55,587 nucleotides of DNA from Archangium violaceum Cb vi76. GTDB taxonomy: Bacteria; Myxococcota; Myxococcia; Myxococcales; Myxococcaceae. Below the pieces are notes generated by a model, which made no database searches, was not told the origin of the DNA, and saw nothing but the letters and a program-made list of their open reading frames with translations. The stretch covers positions 1 to 55,587 of the forward strand of contig NZ_JPMI01000056.1 in NCBI RefSeq assembly GCF_000733295.1. Reading direction: 5' to 3'. This document shows positions 32,402-40,946 of this stretch, piece by piece. A program made the position numbers and the translations under genes. How positions within the stretch are numbered: the first letter of the stretch is position 1; each line of letters opens with the position of its first letter.

Positions 32402-33163
32402 ATGCGCCTCCTGCTCCCGCTCCTCGTGCTGCTGACCGCTTGCGCGACCCCAGCGTTCACCCTACCGGAGGACGAAGTACCCGAGATCGTGTCCTCCTCC
32501 TGGGAAGAGGCTCGCGCGGACCCGACCTGCGTGGTGCCAATATGTGACGGGGAGCGCTGCGCCATCTGGCGTTGCCAGGACGTGGCGGAAGTGAAGGAGA
32601 AGGCGCCTTCCATCATCCTGGCGAGGGGAAACCTCCCGGTGGCGCGCCCTCCCATGGTGTTCCGTACCTGGCCGGGAGTGCGGCCTCCCACGGATTCCAA
32701 CGCCACGACGGAATTGCGCTCTCCGCTCGCGGACACGCCCGAGCGCTGGTGGGGGCACCCCGTGGCGGCGCCCACCTCCGCGGATCCCGTCTTCGAAATC
32801 CCCTGGCACAACTGGAAGACGCGCGACCGGTTCGTCCCCAAGGAAGTGCGCCACTGGATGTGCAGCATCCCCCCGAAGGAGCCCTACGAGAAACACCACA
32901 TCTTTCCGCAGCAGAAGACGTTGGCCACATGGGTCACGAGCAAGAAGATCGACATCCATGCTTTCACCATCCGCCTTCCCAGGAGCTTCCACCAGTGGCT
33001 GCACAGTGGCGGACCCGAAGGAGGGCAATGGAATGAAGCCTGGCGGCAATTCATGAACCAGAACCGCAGAACGGCCAACGCCGAGGACATCTGGCGATTC
33101 GCGGGCGAGCTCATGATGCGATTCGGCGTAAATGGCCCTCTCCTCCCCTACTACTGCGATTAA
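32402..33163 (+). CDS. polymorphic lipoprotein toxin candidate, copy 1 (DUF2380/TIGR02269-like)
   Basis: The 253-residue protein starts with a short lipoprotein signal (lipobox LLTAC, Cys14). ATG 32402 is chosen because copy 2 has only this one; ATG 32390 is possible here. The middle (about 15-160) is Pro-rich with several Cys. The C-terminal domain holds EKHHIFPQQ, FHQWLHSGGPEGGQWNEAW and WRFAGELMMRFG. The HH plus downstream His layout is that of HNH/endonuclease VII-type toxins. I recall this as the M. xanthus paralogous lipoprotein family TIGR02269. Its partner follows after 24 bases. A SitA-like role, transfer to sibling cells by outer-membrane exchange, is inference. Confidence 0.85.
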   Translation: MRLLLPLLVLLTACATPAFTLPEDEVPEIVSSSWEEARADPTCVVPICDGERCAIWRCQDVAEVKEKAPSIILARGNLPVARPPMVFRTWPGVRPPTDSNATTELRSPLADTPERWWGHPVAAPTSADPVFEIPWHNWKTRDRFVPKEVRHWMCSIPPKEPYEKHHIFPQQKTLATWVTSKKIDIHAFTIRLPRSFHQWLHSGGPEGGQWNEAWRQFMNQNRRTANAEDIWRFAGELMMRFGVNGPLLPYYCD

Positions 33164-33187
33164 GACAGGAAGCGAGGAGCCCCGCGT

Positions 33188-33916
33188 ATGAGCTATTTCC
33201 GTATCCAGGAAGACACGTCCGCAGGCCATACGGGCTCTATTGACGCTTCGCACAAATGGGGGCTTCCAGGCGTCCTCGACTGCCCTGCCTGCGAAGCGAC
33301 CTGGGGGGACAACTCCAGAACGTATCCCTCTGTGGACCTCACTCCCGTAACATCCCTGGCCAACTTCGAGAGCGCCTGGCCCAAACCCATTGAGGAGTAT
33401 GAACGGATGTGTGAGCTGGTGCGGCCCCTGCTGCCTCCAGGTGCGCTCCTGGAACCAGGAGCGGCATTCGGCCCGCTCGAAGGCAAGGCACAGGGCCGTT
33501 TCGGGCCACTGTTCACGGACTTCTCCGAGATTCTGCTGATTCAACGTGAGGCACTGGACAAGCTCCAGACGGACGGAATCCAGGGTCTCAAGGGCTGCCC
33601 GACCGCCCTGCGCTTCCGTCAGCGCAACTCGCCTGAGCTGCTCGAACTGGAGTTGCTCCCCATAGGCCGCTTGCACCCCAAGTGCCTTCCCCCCAATCCT
33701 CAACCTCCCTGTCCCCGCTGCGGTCGCATCATGCACCCCCTTCCAGACGTCCCGATACTGGACGCCTCCACCCTTCCCGAGCACCTCGACCTGTTCCGGT
33801 TGGAGGACTACTCGAACGTCAACATCTGCACCGGGCGCTTCGTCGATGCGTGCCAGCGCCTGGGATTGGATGGCGTGGTCTTCCAACCTCTGGAAGTGGC
33901 AGCGACACAGCCATGA
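33188..33916 (+). CDS. double-CXXCG protein, candidate immunity partner, copy 1
   Basis: The 242-residue protein has no signal peptide. It has two Cys pairs, CPAC near residue 35 and CPRCG near 177, forming a probable split zinc site, and the block EEYERMCELVRPLLPPG between them. This is the layout of the M. xanthus double-CXXCG paralog family (TIGR02264/PF09535 from memory), whose genes sit next to DUF2380 lipoproteins. Cytoplasmic location and position after a putative nuclease toxin suggest immunity. Third-position GC over the first 50 codons is near two-thirds by hand count, against about nine-tenths in neighbours, which suggests transfer. Confidence 0.85.
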   Translation: MSYFRIQEDTSAGHTGSIDASHKWGLPGVLDCPACEATWGDNSRTYPSVDLTPVTSLANFESAWPKPIEEYERMCELVRPLLPPGALLEPGAAFGPLEGKAQGRFGPLFTDFSEILLIQREALDKLQTDGIQGLKGCPTALRFRQRNSPELLELELLPIGRLHPKCLPPNPQPPCPRCGRIMHPLPDVPILDASTLPEHLDLFRLEDYSNVNICTGRFVDACQRLGLDGVVFQPLEVAATQP

Positions 33917-33999
33917 CGCTCGCCGCGCTGCTCGTCCTCGCGCCGTCCGCCGCGCAGGAGCAGGCCATCAAGTCGGCGCGGAGCATCGTGCAGCGGTAG
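33913..33999 (+). pseudogene. junction ORF: unknown gene start fused to the GST tail (54 bases)
   Basis: An ATG overlapping the stop of the CXXCG gene (ATGA) opens a 28-codon frame, MTLAALLVLAPS, that runs into the last 18 codons of the GST gene in its original frame. It looks like a recombination junction between the 5' end of a secreted-protein gene and the GST 3' end. It is probably not a functional gene. Confidence 0.6.
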
Positions 34000-34047
34000 A
34001 GCCACGGAGATGGATCAGGTCAGCCTCGCGCGAATACGCTGGGCCGC

Positions 34048-34812
34048 ATGCGCGTCCTGCTCCCGCTCCTCGTGCTGCTGACCGCCTGCGCGACCCCAGC
34101 GTCCACCCTACCGGAGGACGAAGTACCCGAGACCGTGTCCTCCTCCTGGGAGGAGGCCCGCACGGACCCGACCTGCGTGGTCCCACTTTGTGATGGGGAG
34201 CGCTGCGCCATCTGGCGTTGCCAGGATGTGGCCGAAGTGGAGGAAGAGAAGGCGCCTCCCATCATCCTGGCGAGGGGAAACCTCCCGGTGGCCCGCCCTC
34301 CCATGGTGTTCCGCACCTGGCCGGGAGTGCGTCCCCCAACGGACTCCAACATCTCGACGGAGCTGCGCTCTCCACTCGCGGACACGCCCGAGCGCTGGTG
34401 GGGGCACCCCGTGGCGGCGCCCACCTCCGCGGATCCCGTCTTCGAAATCCCCTGGCACAACTGGAAGACGCGCGACCGGTTCGTCCCAAAGGAAGTGCGC
34501 CACTGGATGTGCAGCATCCCGCCACGGGAGCCCTACGAAAAACATCACATCTTCCCACAGCAGAAAATCCTGGCCGAATGGGTCGAAAGCAGGGGCATCG
34601 ACATCCACGCATTCACCATCCGCCTGCCCAGGAGCTTCCACCAATGGCTGCACAGTGGCGGTCCAGAAGGTGGGCAATGGAACGAGGCCTGGCGGCAGTT
34701 CAGGAGGAAGAACCGATATACGGCCAAATCCGCGGACATCTGGCGGTTCGCGGGCGAGCTCATGATGCGCTTCGGCGTGAATGGCCCGCTCGTTCCCTAC
34801 TATTGCGACTGA
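34048..34812 (+). CDS. polymorphic lipoprotein toxin candidate, copy 2
   Basis: At 254 residues it is about 90 percent identical to copy 1 by eye, with the same lipobox Cys14, Pro-rich middle and EKHHIFPQQ nuclease-like end. Differences are not spread evenly: the signal peptide and middle are almost unchanged, while the stretch right after HHIFPQQ (ILAEWVESRG in place of TLATWVTSKK) and one after the second His block (FRRKNRYTAKSAD in place of FMNQNRRTANAED) differ clearly. Its own CXXCG partner follows after 22 bases. The pair therefore looks like a diverged duplicate with a possibly different specificity. Confidence 0.85.
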   Translation: MRVLLPLLVLLTACATPASTLPEDEVPETVSSSWEEARTDPTCVVPLCDGERCAIWRCQDVAEVEEEKAPPIILARGNLPVARPPMVFRTWPGVRPPTDSNISTELRSPLADTPERWWGHPVAAPTSADPVFEIPWHNWKTRDRFVPKEVRHWMCSIPPREPYEKHHIFPQQKILAEWVESRGIDIHAFTIRLPRSFHQWLHSGGPEGGQWNEAWRQFRRKNRYTAKSADIWRFAGELMMRFGVNGPLVPYYCD

Positions 34813-34834
34813 CCAGGGCGCCGAAACCACGCAT

Positions 34835-35560
34835 ATGGACTATTTCATCATTCAGGAAGACAGGTCCGCAGGCTACACGGGCTATGTTGATGCCTCACAC
34901 AAATGGGGCCTTCCAGGCGTCTACTGCCCCTTGTGTCAGGACAGCTGGAGTGGCGGCGCCAACGTGTATCCTTCGGTTGATTTGACGCCGATCACCGCGC
35001 TCGCCGACTTCGAGACATCCCGGGCCGAACCCATCGAAGAATATGAACGGATGTGCGAGCTGGTACGTCCCCTCCTGCCGCCAGGTGCGCAATTGGAGCC
35101 AGGAGCGGGATTCGGACCGCTCGAGGGCAAGGCCCAGGGCAGTTTCGGGCAATTGTTCATGTACTTCGACGAGGTGCTGTTGATTCAGCGCGAGGCCCTG
35201 AACAAGCTCCAGGCAGAGGGACTCCAGGGCATCAAGGGCTGCCCTACTGCCCTCCGCTTCCGCCAGCGCAACTCGCCCGAGCTGCTCGAGTTGGAGCTCC
35301 TCCCCGTGGGCCGAGTGCATCCCAAGTGCCTGCCCCCCACCCCTCAACCCCCCTGTCCCCGCTGTGGCCGCCTGATGCACCCCCTCCCGGATGTCCTGAT
35401 ACTGGACGCCTCCACCCTTCCCGAGCACCTCGACCTGTTCCGGCTGGGGGACTACTGCAACGTCAACATCTGCACCGGCCGCTTTGCCGATGCGTGCCAG
35501 CGTCTGGGGTTGGATGGCGTGGTCTTCCAACCCGTGGAAGTGGCAGCGACACAGCCATGA
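34835..35560 (+). CDS. double-CXXCG protein, candidate immunity partner, copy 2
   Basis: The true start is ATG 34835 (MDYFIIQED), matching copies 1 and 3; the open frame before it is the toxin 3' end in another frame. The 241 residues share the Cys pairs (CPLC, CPRCG), the EEYERMCELVRPLLPPG block and the AATQP ending with copy 1. It differs most near residues 20-60 and 100-130. Like its toxin, it is a diverged duplicate; if immunity is specific, these regions should hold the determinants. Confidence 0.85.
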   Translation: MDYFIIQEDRSAGYTGYVDASHKWGLPGVYCPLCQDSWSGGANVYPSVDLTPITALADFETSRAEPIEEYERMCELVRPLLPPGAQLEPGAGFGPLEGKAQGSFGQLFMYFDEVLLIQREALNKLQAEGLQGIKGCPTALRFRQRNSPELLELELLPVGRVHPKCLPPTPQPPCPRCGRLMHPLPDVLILDASTLPEHLDLFRLGDYCNVNICTGRFADACQRLGLDGVVFQPVEVAATQP

Positions 35561-35784
35561 CGCTTGATGCGCTGCTCGTCCTCGTTCCCGTCCGCACTGC
35601 TCGTGGCGACTGCCGCGACTCTCCTGCCAACGACGGGCTGCCGAACCTACAACGCTGGCTGGCGGCCATCGAGCAGCGGCCCGCGGCCCAGAACGGACTG
35701 ACCGTGCCGCACGTGGTGAAGCTCGACACGTCCGCCGCGCAGGAGCAGGCCATCAAGTCGGCACAGAGCATCGTGCAGCGTTAG
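35557..35784 (+). pseudogene. junction ORF: unknown gene start fused to the GST tail (153 bases)
   Basis: This has the same design as the remnant after copy 1: ATGA overlap with the CXXCG stop, MTLDALLVLVP, a unique stretch of about 15 codons, then the last 50 GST residues in frame ([14 protein letters not shown] to the end). The longer GST part shows that the two junctions arose separately. The 75-codon frame is open but probably not selected. Confidence 0.65.
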
Positions 35785-35797
35785 AGGCACGGAGATG

Positions 35798-35900
35798 GAG
35801 CAGGCCGGCCTCGCACGACTACGCTGGGCCGCATGCGCTCCTGCTCCCGATCCTCGTGCTGCTGCTGACCGCCTGCGCGACCCCAGCATCCACCCTACCG
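35798..35900 (+). pseudogene. toxin remnant, copy 3 (signal peptide only, frameshifted)
   Basis: The segment matches the 5' region of both toxin genes (for example GATGGAGCAGGCCGGCCTCGC and the signal peptide). One base is missing right after the ATG at 35833, so the frame stops within a dozen codons. Similarity ends at the codons before the copy-1 and copy-2 sequence GAGGACGAAG, and the third CXXCG gene starts one base later. Everything that encoded the mature toxin has been removed. Confidence 0.8.
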
Positions 35901-35901
35901 T

Positions 35902-36630
35902 ATGAACTACTTCCGTATTCGAGAAGACAGGTCCACGGGTTACACGGGCTCTGTAGATGCCGTGCACAGATGGGGGCTACCGGGCGTCCGTTGCCCCGTG
36001 TGTCAAGACGCATGGAGTGGCGGCGCCGACGCATACCCTTCGGTTGACTTGACGCCGATCATCTCACTGGCAGATTTCGAAACCCCTCGGGCCGAACCCA
36101 TCGAGGAGTACGAGCGGCTTTGCGAGCTGGTACGGCCCCTGCTGCCTCCAGGTGCACGGCTGGAGCCAGGAGCGGGGTTCGGCCCGTTCGAGGGCAAGGC
36201 CCAGGGCCGTTTCGGGCCACTGTTCACGGACTTCTCCGCGATTCTGCTGGTTCAACGTGAGGCCCTGAACAAGCTCCAGGCCGAGGGACTCAGAGGACTC
36301 AAGGGCTGCCCAACCGCCCTGCGCTTCCGCCAGCGCAACTCGCCCGAATTGCTCGAGCTGGAGCTCCTCCCCGTGGGCCGCATACACCTCGACTGCCTGC
36401 CCCCCAATCCTCAACCTCCCTGTCCCCGCTGTGGCCATCTGAAACACCCCCTCCCAAAGCCTCCCATTCTGGACGCCTCCACCCTTCCCGAGCACCTCGA
36501 CCTGTTCCGGTTGGAGGACTACTCGAACGTCAACATCTGCACCGGGCGCTTCGTCGATGCGTGCCAGCGCCTGGGATTGGATGGCGTGGTCTTCCTCCCG
36601 CTGGAAGCGAGGTTCAGCGCCGGTCCATGA
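35902..36630 (+). CDS. double-CXXCG protein, orphan candidate immunity gene, copy 3
   Basis: The 242-residue protein keeps both Cys pairs (CPVC, CPRCG) and the EEYERLCELVRPLLPPG block. It has no toxin before it, only a frameshifted fragment, so it would be an orphan immunity gene. After GLDGVVF the ending changes from the shared AATQP to ARFSAGP, because the duplicated block ends inside the 3' part of the next gene; the last 17 bases overlap the Bax-inhibitor gene on the opposite strand. It could protect against a toxin no longer carried. Confidence 0.83.
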   Translation: MNYFRIREDRSTGYTGSVDAVHRWGLPGVRCPVCQDAWSGGADAYPSVDLTPIISLADFETPRAEPIEEYERLCELVRPLLPPGARLEPGAGFGPFEGKAQGRFGPLFTDFSAILLVQREALNKLQAEGLRGLKGCPTALRFRQRNSPELLELELLPVGRIHLDCLPPNPQPPCPRCGHLKHPLPKPPILDASTLPEHLDLFRLEDYSNVNICTGRFVDACQRLGLDGVVFLPLEARFSAGP

Positions 36631-37321
36631 AGATCCGCAGGATGTACCAGAACAGCAGCGCCACCGAGGAGAACAGGGTCAACGCCGCCGCCACGTGCGA
36701 GCCCACCGGGTAGTGATGCAGCACGTTGGACGTGTAGTAGAGGATGTACCCCGCCGCGACCACGACCATCACCGCCGCGAAGAGCGTCCCCAGCGTGAAG
36801 CCGAAGAGGAGCGACACGACGATCAGCCCCAGGGCCGCGAACCCGGCGACCATCAGCGCGGGACGCAACCACGAGAAGTCACGCCGGGTGATGAAGACCG
36901 TCCCCGTCAATCCCACGAAGACGAGCCCCGTGAGCACTCCCGCCTTGGCGATGATGTTCGGGTCCCCGGAGAAGTAGGCGGCCATGTACAGCAGCGGCAA
37001 CATGATGATGGCTTCCGCCACCACGTAGAGCCCGAGCCCGAGGTATTGCATGGCCGGGGAACTCGCGGACCGCGCCCACCGGTCCGCCACCCACCCCACG
37101 ACCATGAAGGCGCCCAGGACGATCAGCCAGCTCATCCGCCCGCCGAGCATCGTCCGCACGAGCGGCTGCGCCAGCGATGAGTTGATCAGCGCCGCCTCCA
37201 ACGCGATGAAGGCCAGCACCGCGCCTCCCAGGTGGAGGTACGTCTTCCGGATGAACGCCATCCGCTCCGAGATCGGAGCCTCCGCGGCGATCATCCCTCC
37301 CGTAGCCGTGTTCCAAGCCAT
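36614..37321 (-). CDS. Bax inhibitor-1 family membrane protein
   Basis: ATG 37321 follows GAGGAGG. The 235 residues make about seven membrane spans with the family pattern RKTYLHLGGAVLAF, LYVVAEAIIMLPLLYMA and the C-terminal YTSNVLHHYP, where an acidic or polar pair lies in a hydrophobic segment. Bacterial relatives (YbhL, YccA, YetJ) include a pH-sensitive calcium leak channel and an FtsH modulator; which applies here is open. Its 3' end is overlapped by the third CXXCG gene. Confidence 0.9.
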   Translation of the reverse strand: MAWNTATGGMIAAEAPISERMAFIRKTYLHLGGAVLAFIALEAALINSSLAQPLVRTMLGGRMSWLIVLGAFMVVGWVADRWARSASSPAMQYLGLGLYVVAEAIIMLPLLYMAAYFSGDPNIIAKAGVLTGLVFVGLTGTVFITRRDFSWLRPALMVAGFAALGLIVVSLLFGFTLGTLFAAVMVVVAAGYILYYTSNVLHHYPVGSHVAAALTLFSSVALLFWYILRIFMDRR

Positions 37322-37579
37322 GTCTCGTCCTCCTCTCGCTCTTCACCGATAACGGCGCTCGAGGTCCCCGTGGGGCGCAGTCTCCTCACGGTGGAGATGT
37401 GCGAGAGGTTTCGCTCGGCGGCATGACCGCTCTCCGCTGACCGCCAGCCCCCGGGGTGAAGCGTGGGCCGAGCGCCCGGAGGGCCGCCTGCCATCACCAT
37501 GCCGCACCGCGTCGTTTTCCTTCCCCACACCCTCCCATTCCGTGGCAGGAAGTCGCCCGCACATCCGGAGGAAAGACAC

Positions 37580-38341
37580 ATGGCGGAGTTGAGCTATCGC
37601 ACGGCGCTGGTGACGGGAGCCTCGAGTGGCCTGGGACGCGGGATGGCGCTCTGGTTCGCCCGGCGGGGCGTCAAGGTCTACGCCGCGGCCCGGCGCCGCG
37701 AGAACCTGGAGGCGCTCGCCAACGAGGCCCGTGCCGCCAACGCCTCCGTCGAGCCCGTGGAGCTCGACGTGGCCGACGCGGACAACACCCTCGCCCGCAT
37801 CCGCGAGCTGGACGCCGCCTGCGGCGGGTTGGATCTCATCATCGCCAACGCCGGCTTCGGCCAGGAGACGTCCGGCAAGCGCATCAAATGGGACACGGTG
37901 AAGAAGGTCATCGACGTCAACGTCACCGGTGCCGCCGCCACCCTGAGCGCCGTGCTTCCGCAGATGGTGGAGCGCAAGCGCGGTCACGTGGTGGGCGTGG
38001 CCAGCCTCGCCGCCTTCCGTGGCCTGCCGCGCAACGCCGCCTACTCCGCCTCCAAGGCCTTCCTCCACACCTTCATGGAGAGCCTGCGCGTGGACCTGCG
38101 GGGCACCGGCGTCAACGTCACCTGCCTCTACCCCGGCTTCGTGAAGAGCGAGATGACGGCCCAGAACAAGTTCCAGATGCCCTTCCTCCTCGAGACGGAG
38201 GAGGCCGTGGAGCTGATGGCGAAGGCCATCGTGCGAGGGGACGCCCAGTACGCCTTCCCCTGGCAGATGGCCAGCGTCATGGGCCTGCTGAAGCAACTGC
38301 CCAACGCCATCTTCGACGCCGCCATGCGCAAGGCGCGCTGA
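37580..38341 (+). CDS. short-chain dehydrogenase/reductase
   Basis: ATG 37580 is close to GGAGGAAAG; the frame upstream is not protein-like. The 253-residue enzyme has the cofactor motif TGASSGLG, NAG in IIANAGFG and the catalytic Ser/Tyr/Lys with YSASK. Arg residues after the first strand (AAARRREN) favour NADP. It resembles the SDR group that acts on short lipophilic substrates, but the substrate is unknown. It converges on the PBP1A gene. Confidence 0.93.
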   Translation: MAELSYRTALVTGASSGLGRGMALWFARRGVKVYAAARRRENLEALANEARAANASVEPVELDVADADNTLARIRELDAACGGLDLIIANAGFGQETSGKRIKWDTVKKVIDVNVTGAAATLSAVLPQMVERKRGHVVGVASLAAFRGLPRNAAYSASKAFLHTFMESLRVDLRGTGVNVTCLYPGFVKSEMTAQNKFQMPFLLETEEAVELMAKAIVRGDAQYAFPWQMASVMGLLKQLPNAIFDAAMRKAR

Positions 38342-38360
38342 GGCACACGGCGGTCCCGGA

Positions 38361-38383
38361 GCGCGCCGGGGACTACGGCGCGC
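38361..38383. terminator. possible bidirectional hairpin between converging genes
   Basis: GCGCGCC (38361-38367) pairs with GGCGCGC (38377-38383) and the loop contains the PBP1A stop codon. No T run follows on either strand, so termination is uncertain. Confidence 0.3.
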
Positions 38384-40946
38384 CCATGATGAAGTCCTGC
38401 ACGCCCACGGCGCCCTTCTCCGGCGCCACATCCTCGGGCTGCGTGCCCTTCTTGAACCAGATGTTGGTGGCGTCCTTCGTCCCGGACGAGGCGATCTTCC
38501 CCGTCTTCTTGTCGATGCGCAGCAGCCGCATGTTGTCGCGCAGCCACTCGGGCGGCCAGAACTCGGACTGGGGACGCGCCGCCAGCGCCGGCTTCATGTA
38601 GTTGAGCCAGATGGGCAGCGACGCGCGGCCACCCGTCTCGTAGCGGCCCAGCGGGTGCTCGTTCTTGTCGTAGCCCACCCACGTCACCGTCACCAGGTCC
38701 CGCGTGAAGCCGGCGAACCACGTGTCGAACGAGTCGTTGGTGGTCCCCGTCTTGCCCGCAGCCGGCTTGCCCAGCTTCTGCGCGGGGCCACCCGTGCCCT
38801 CCGCCACCACGCCGCGCAAGAGCGACGTCGTGATGAAGCCCGTCTCGGGGCTCATCACCTGCTCGCCCGGCTCGAACAGGCGGGCGTAGCCGGCGGCCAC
38901 CCGGTCCTGGAGCGGTGCCCACGCGTCGTCGTACGCCGTGTGGTCCTCCAGCGTGCGGCCGAAGCGGTCTTCAATCTTGCGGATGAAGTACGTGGGCTTC
39001 TTGCGGCCGTAGCGGTTGAAGACGGCGTACACGTTGGCCAGGTCGTACGGGTACACGCACGAGGAGCCCAGCGCCGCCGAGAAGTCCTGGTTCATCGGCG
39101 TGGTGAGGCCCAGCCGCGTGCTCCACTCGGCCATGTTCTTCACGCCCACCGCCGCGAACGTCTTCACCGCGGGGATGTTCATCGAGTTCACCAGCGCCGT
39201 GCGCAGCAGCACGTCCCCGAGGAACTCGTCGCTGTAGTTGTCCGGCTTCCACGCGACGCCGTTCTCCGGATCGTGCTCGACGATGGGCGAGTCCACGATG
39301 ATGGTGGCGCCCGTCCACCCCAGCTGCTCCAGCGCGGCCGAGTACACCAGCGGCTTGAAGGAGCTGCCCGGCTGACGGCACGCCTGGAAGGCGCGGTTGA
39401 ACTCGTTGGCGTCGAAGTCGTAGCCGCCCACCATCGCCGTGAGGTACTGGCGGTGCGGGTCGATGGACACCAGCGCGCTCTGCAGCTGCGGCTCCTGCTC
39501 CAGCCGGAAGAGCGGCACGCCCTCGGGGATCTCCTTGTCCATCTTCCGATCGAACTGGACGTTGTCGTCCGTGAGCTCCTTCTTCACCACGTGGCGCACG
39601 ACGATGACGTCATCCACGTTGAGCACCTTCCTGGCGGAGGTGAGCATCAGCCCCGGGTAGTAGCCCTCGGGGTTCACCTTGCGCGCCCAGCGCATGCCCA
39701 GCAGCGGCAGCAGGCCCTTGTGCGGACCCACCTGCACCTCCACGCCCTCGGGCTCCACCTTCGTCACCCGGGCCACGTACAGCTTGTTCTCCTGGAGCGG
39801 CTCGTTGCCCATGGCCTTCATCGAATTGTCGATGAACTCCTTGCGCTCCTGCTCCGTGGTCAGCTGCTTCACCGGCCCGCGGAAGCCCTGGCGCTTGTCG
39901 ATGGCCATCAGCCCCTCGAGCACCGACTCCTGCGCCGCGCGCTGGCGCTCGCTGTCCATGGTGGCGAAGACCTTCAGGCCATCATTGAGCAGCGTCTTGT
40001 TCGTGTAGCGGTCCACCACGTCCCGGCGCACCTGCTCGGTGAAGTACGGCGCGAACTCGTGGAAGACGTCCTCCACCGGGTACACGTTCACCGGCTCGGC
40101 ATCGGCCTGCTCGCGCTCCTGCGCGGTGATCATCCCCTCGTCGAACATGCGGCGCAGCACGTACGAGCGGCGCTTCTTCGCCGCCTCCGGCTTCTTGAAG
40201 GGCGAGTAGCGGCTGGGCGCCTGCGGCAGGCCGGCGATCAGCGTCATCTCCCCCAGGGTCAGGTCGCGCACGTCCTTGCGGTAGTAGTTCTCCGCCGCGC
40301 TCTGCACGCCGTAGCTGTGGTGCCCGAGGAAGACGTTGTTCAGGTAGAGGTAGAGGATCTCCTCCTTCGTCAGCGCCTCCTCCAGGCGCCGGGCGAGGAT
40401 GGCCTCGCGAATCTTGCGCGTGAGGTTCTTCGCCGTGGCGCTCTCGTAGCCCTCGGCGGCGATGAGCACGGCCTTCGCCGTCTGCTGCGTCAGGGTGGAG
40501 CCACCCTGCACGCTGCCGCCCAGGCCCAGCTTCTTGCGGATCGTCTTGGTGGCCGCGCGCGCCGTGCCCAGCACGTCCACGCCGTAATGGTCGAAGAAGC
40601 TGGAGTCCTCGCTGGCGATGAAGGCCTGCACCAGCCGCTTGGGGATGCGCTCGTAGGGCACCACCTTGCGCCGGTGGTGGTAGAACTCACCGGCCAGCAC
40701 CGCGTCATCGGTGTAGACCTCGGTGACGATGGGCGGCCAGTACTGGTCCACCTTGGGGATGTCCGGCAGCCCCTGGGAGTAGTGGTAGTACACGCCGGCC
40801 ACCGCCACCACCGCCGCGGTTGCGCCCGTCAACGTGGCCCAGGCGGCGAACTTCAGCAGGCGCACCCAGATGGGGCGCTTGGGCGGAACACCGTCGAGCA
40901 CCAGCTTCGACTCGGAGCGATCGGTCTTCTCGGGATTCTGACTCAT
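38373..40946 (-). CDS. mrcA: penicillin-binding protein 1A (bifunctional peptidoglycan synthase)
   Basis: The 857-residue protein has a short cytoplasmic tail, one membrane anchor (about 35-55), a glycosyltransferase domain (EDSSFFDHYGVD with the catalytic Glu; GGSTLTQQTAK; RKIREAILARRLE), an inserted OB-like region (about 330-430) and a transpeptidase domain with SSFKP (Ser nucleophile and Lys), SMN and KTGTT. It polymerises and crosslinks peptidoglycan. The insertion and length fit PBP1A. Its ATG overlaps the stop of the pseudouridine synthase gene by four bases, so the two are coupled. Confidence 0.95.
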   Translation of the reverse strand: MSQNPEKTDRSESKLVLDGVPPKRPIWVRLLKFAAWATLTGATAAVVAVAGVYYHYSQGLPDIPKVDQYWPPIVTEVYTDDAVLAGEFYHHRRKVVPYERIPKRLVQAFIASEDSSFFDHYGVDVLGTARAATKTIRKKLGLGGSVQGGSTLTQQTAKAVLIAAEGYESATAKNLTRKIREAILARRLEEALTKEEILYLYLNNVFLGHHSYGVQSAAENYYRKDVRDLTLGEMTLIAGLPQAPSRYSPFKKPEAAKKRRSYVLRRMFDEGMITAQEREQADAEPVNVYPVEDVFHEFAPYFTEQVRRDVVDRYTNKTLLNDGLKVFATMDSERQRAAQESVLEGLMAIDKRQGFRGPVKQLTTEQERKEFIDNSMKAMGNEPLQENKLYVARVTKVEPEGVEVQVGPHKGLLPLLGMRWARKVNPEGYYPGLMLTSARKVLNVDDVIVVRHVVKKELTDDNVQFDRKMDKEIPEGVPLFRLEQEPQLQSALVSIDPHRQYLTAMVGGYDFDANEFNRAFQACRQPGSSFKPLVYSAALEQLGWTGATIIVDSPIVEHDPENGVAWKPDNYSDEFLGDVLLRTALVNSMNIPAVKTFAAVGVKNMAEWSTRLGLTTPMNQDFSAALGSSCVYPYDLANVYAVFNRYGRKKPTYFIRKIEDRFGRTLEDHTAYDDAWAPLQDRVAAGYARLFEPGEQVMSPETGFITTSLLRGVVAEGTGGPAQKLGKPAAGKTGTTNDSFDTWFAGFTRDLVTVTWVGYDKNEHPLGRYETGGRASLPIWLNYMKPALAARPQSEFWPPEWLRDNMRLLRIDKKTGKIASSGTKDATNIWFKKGTQPEDVAPEKGAVGVQDFIMGAP

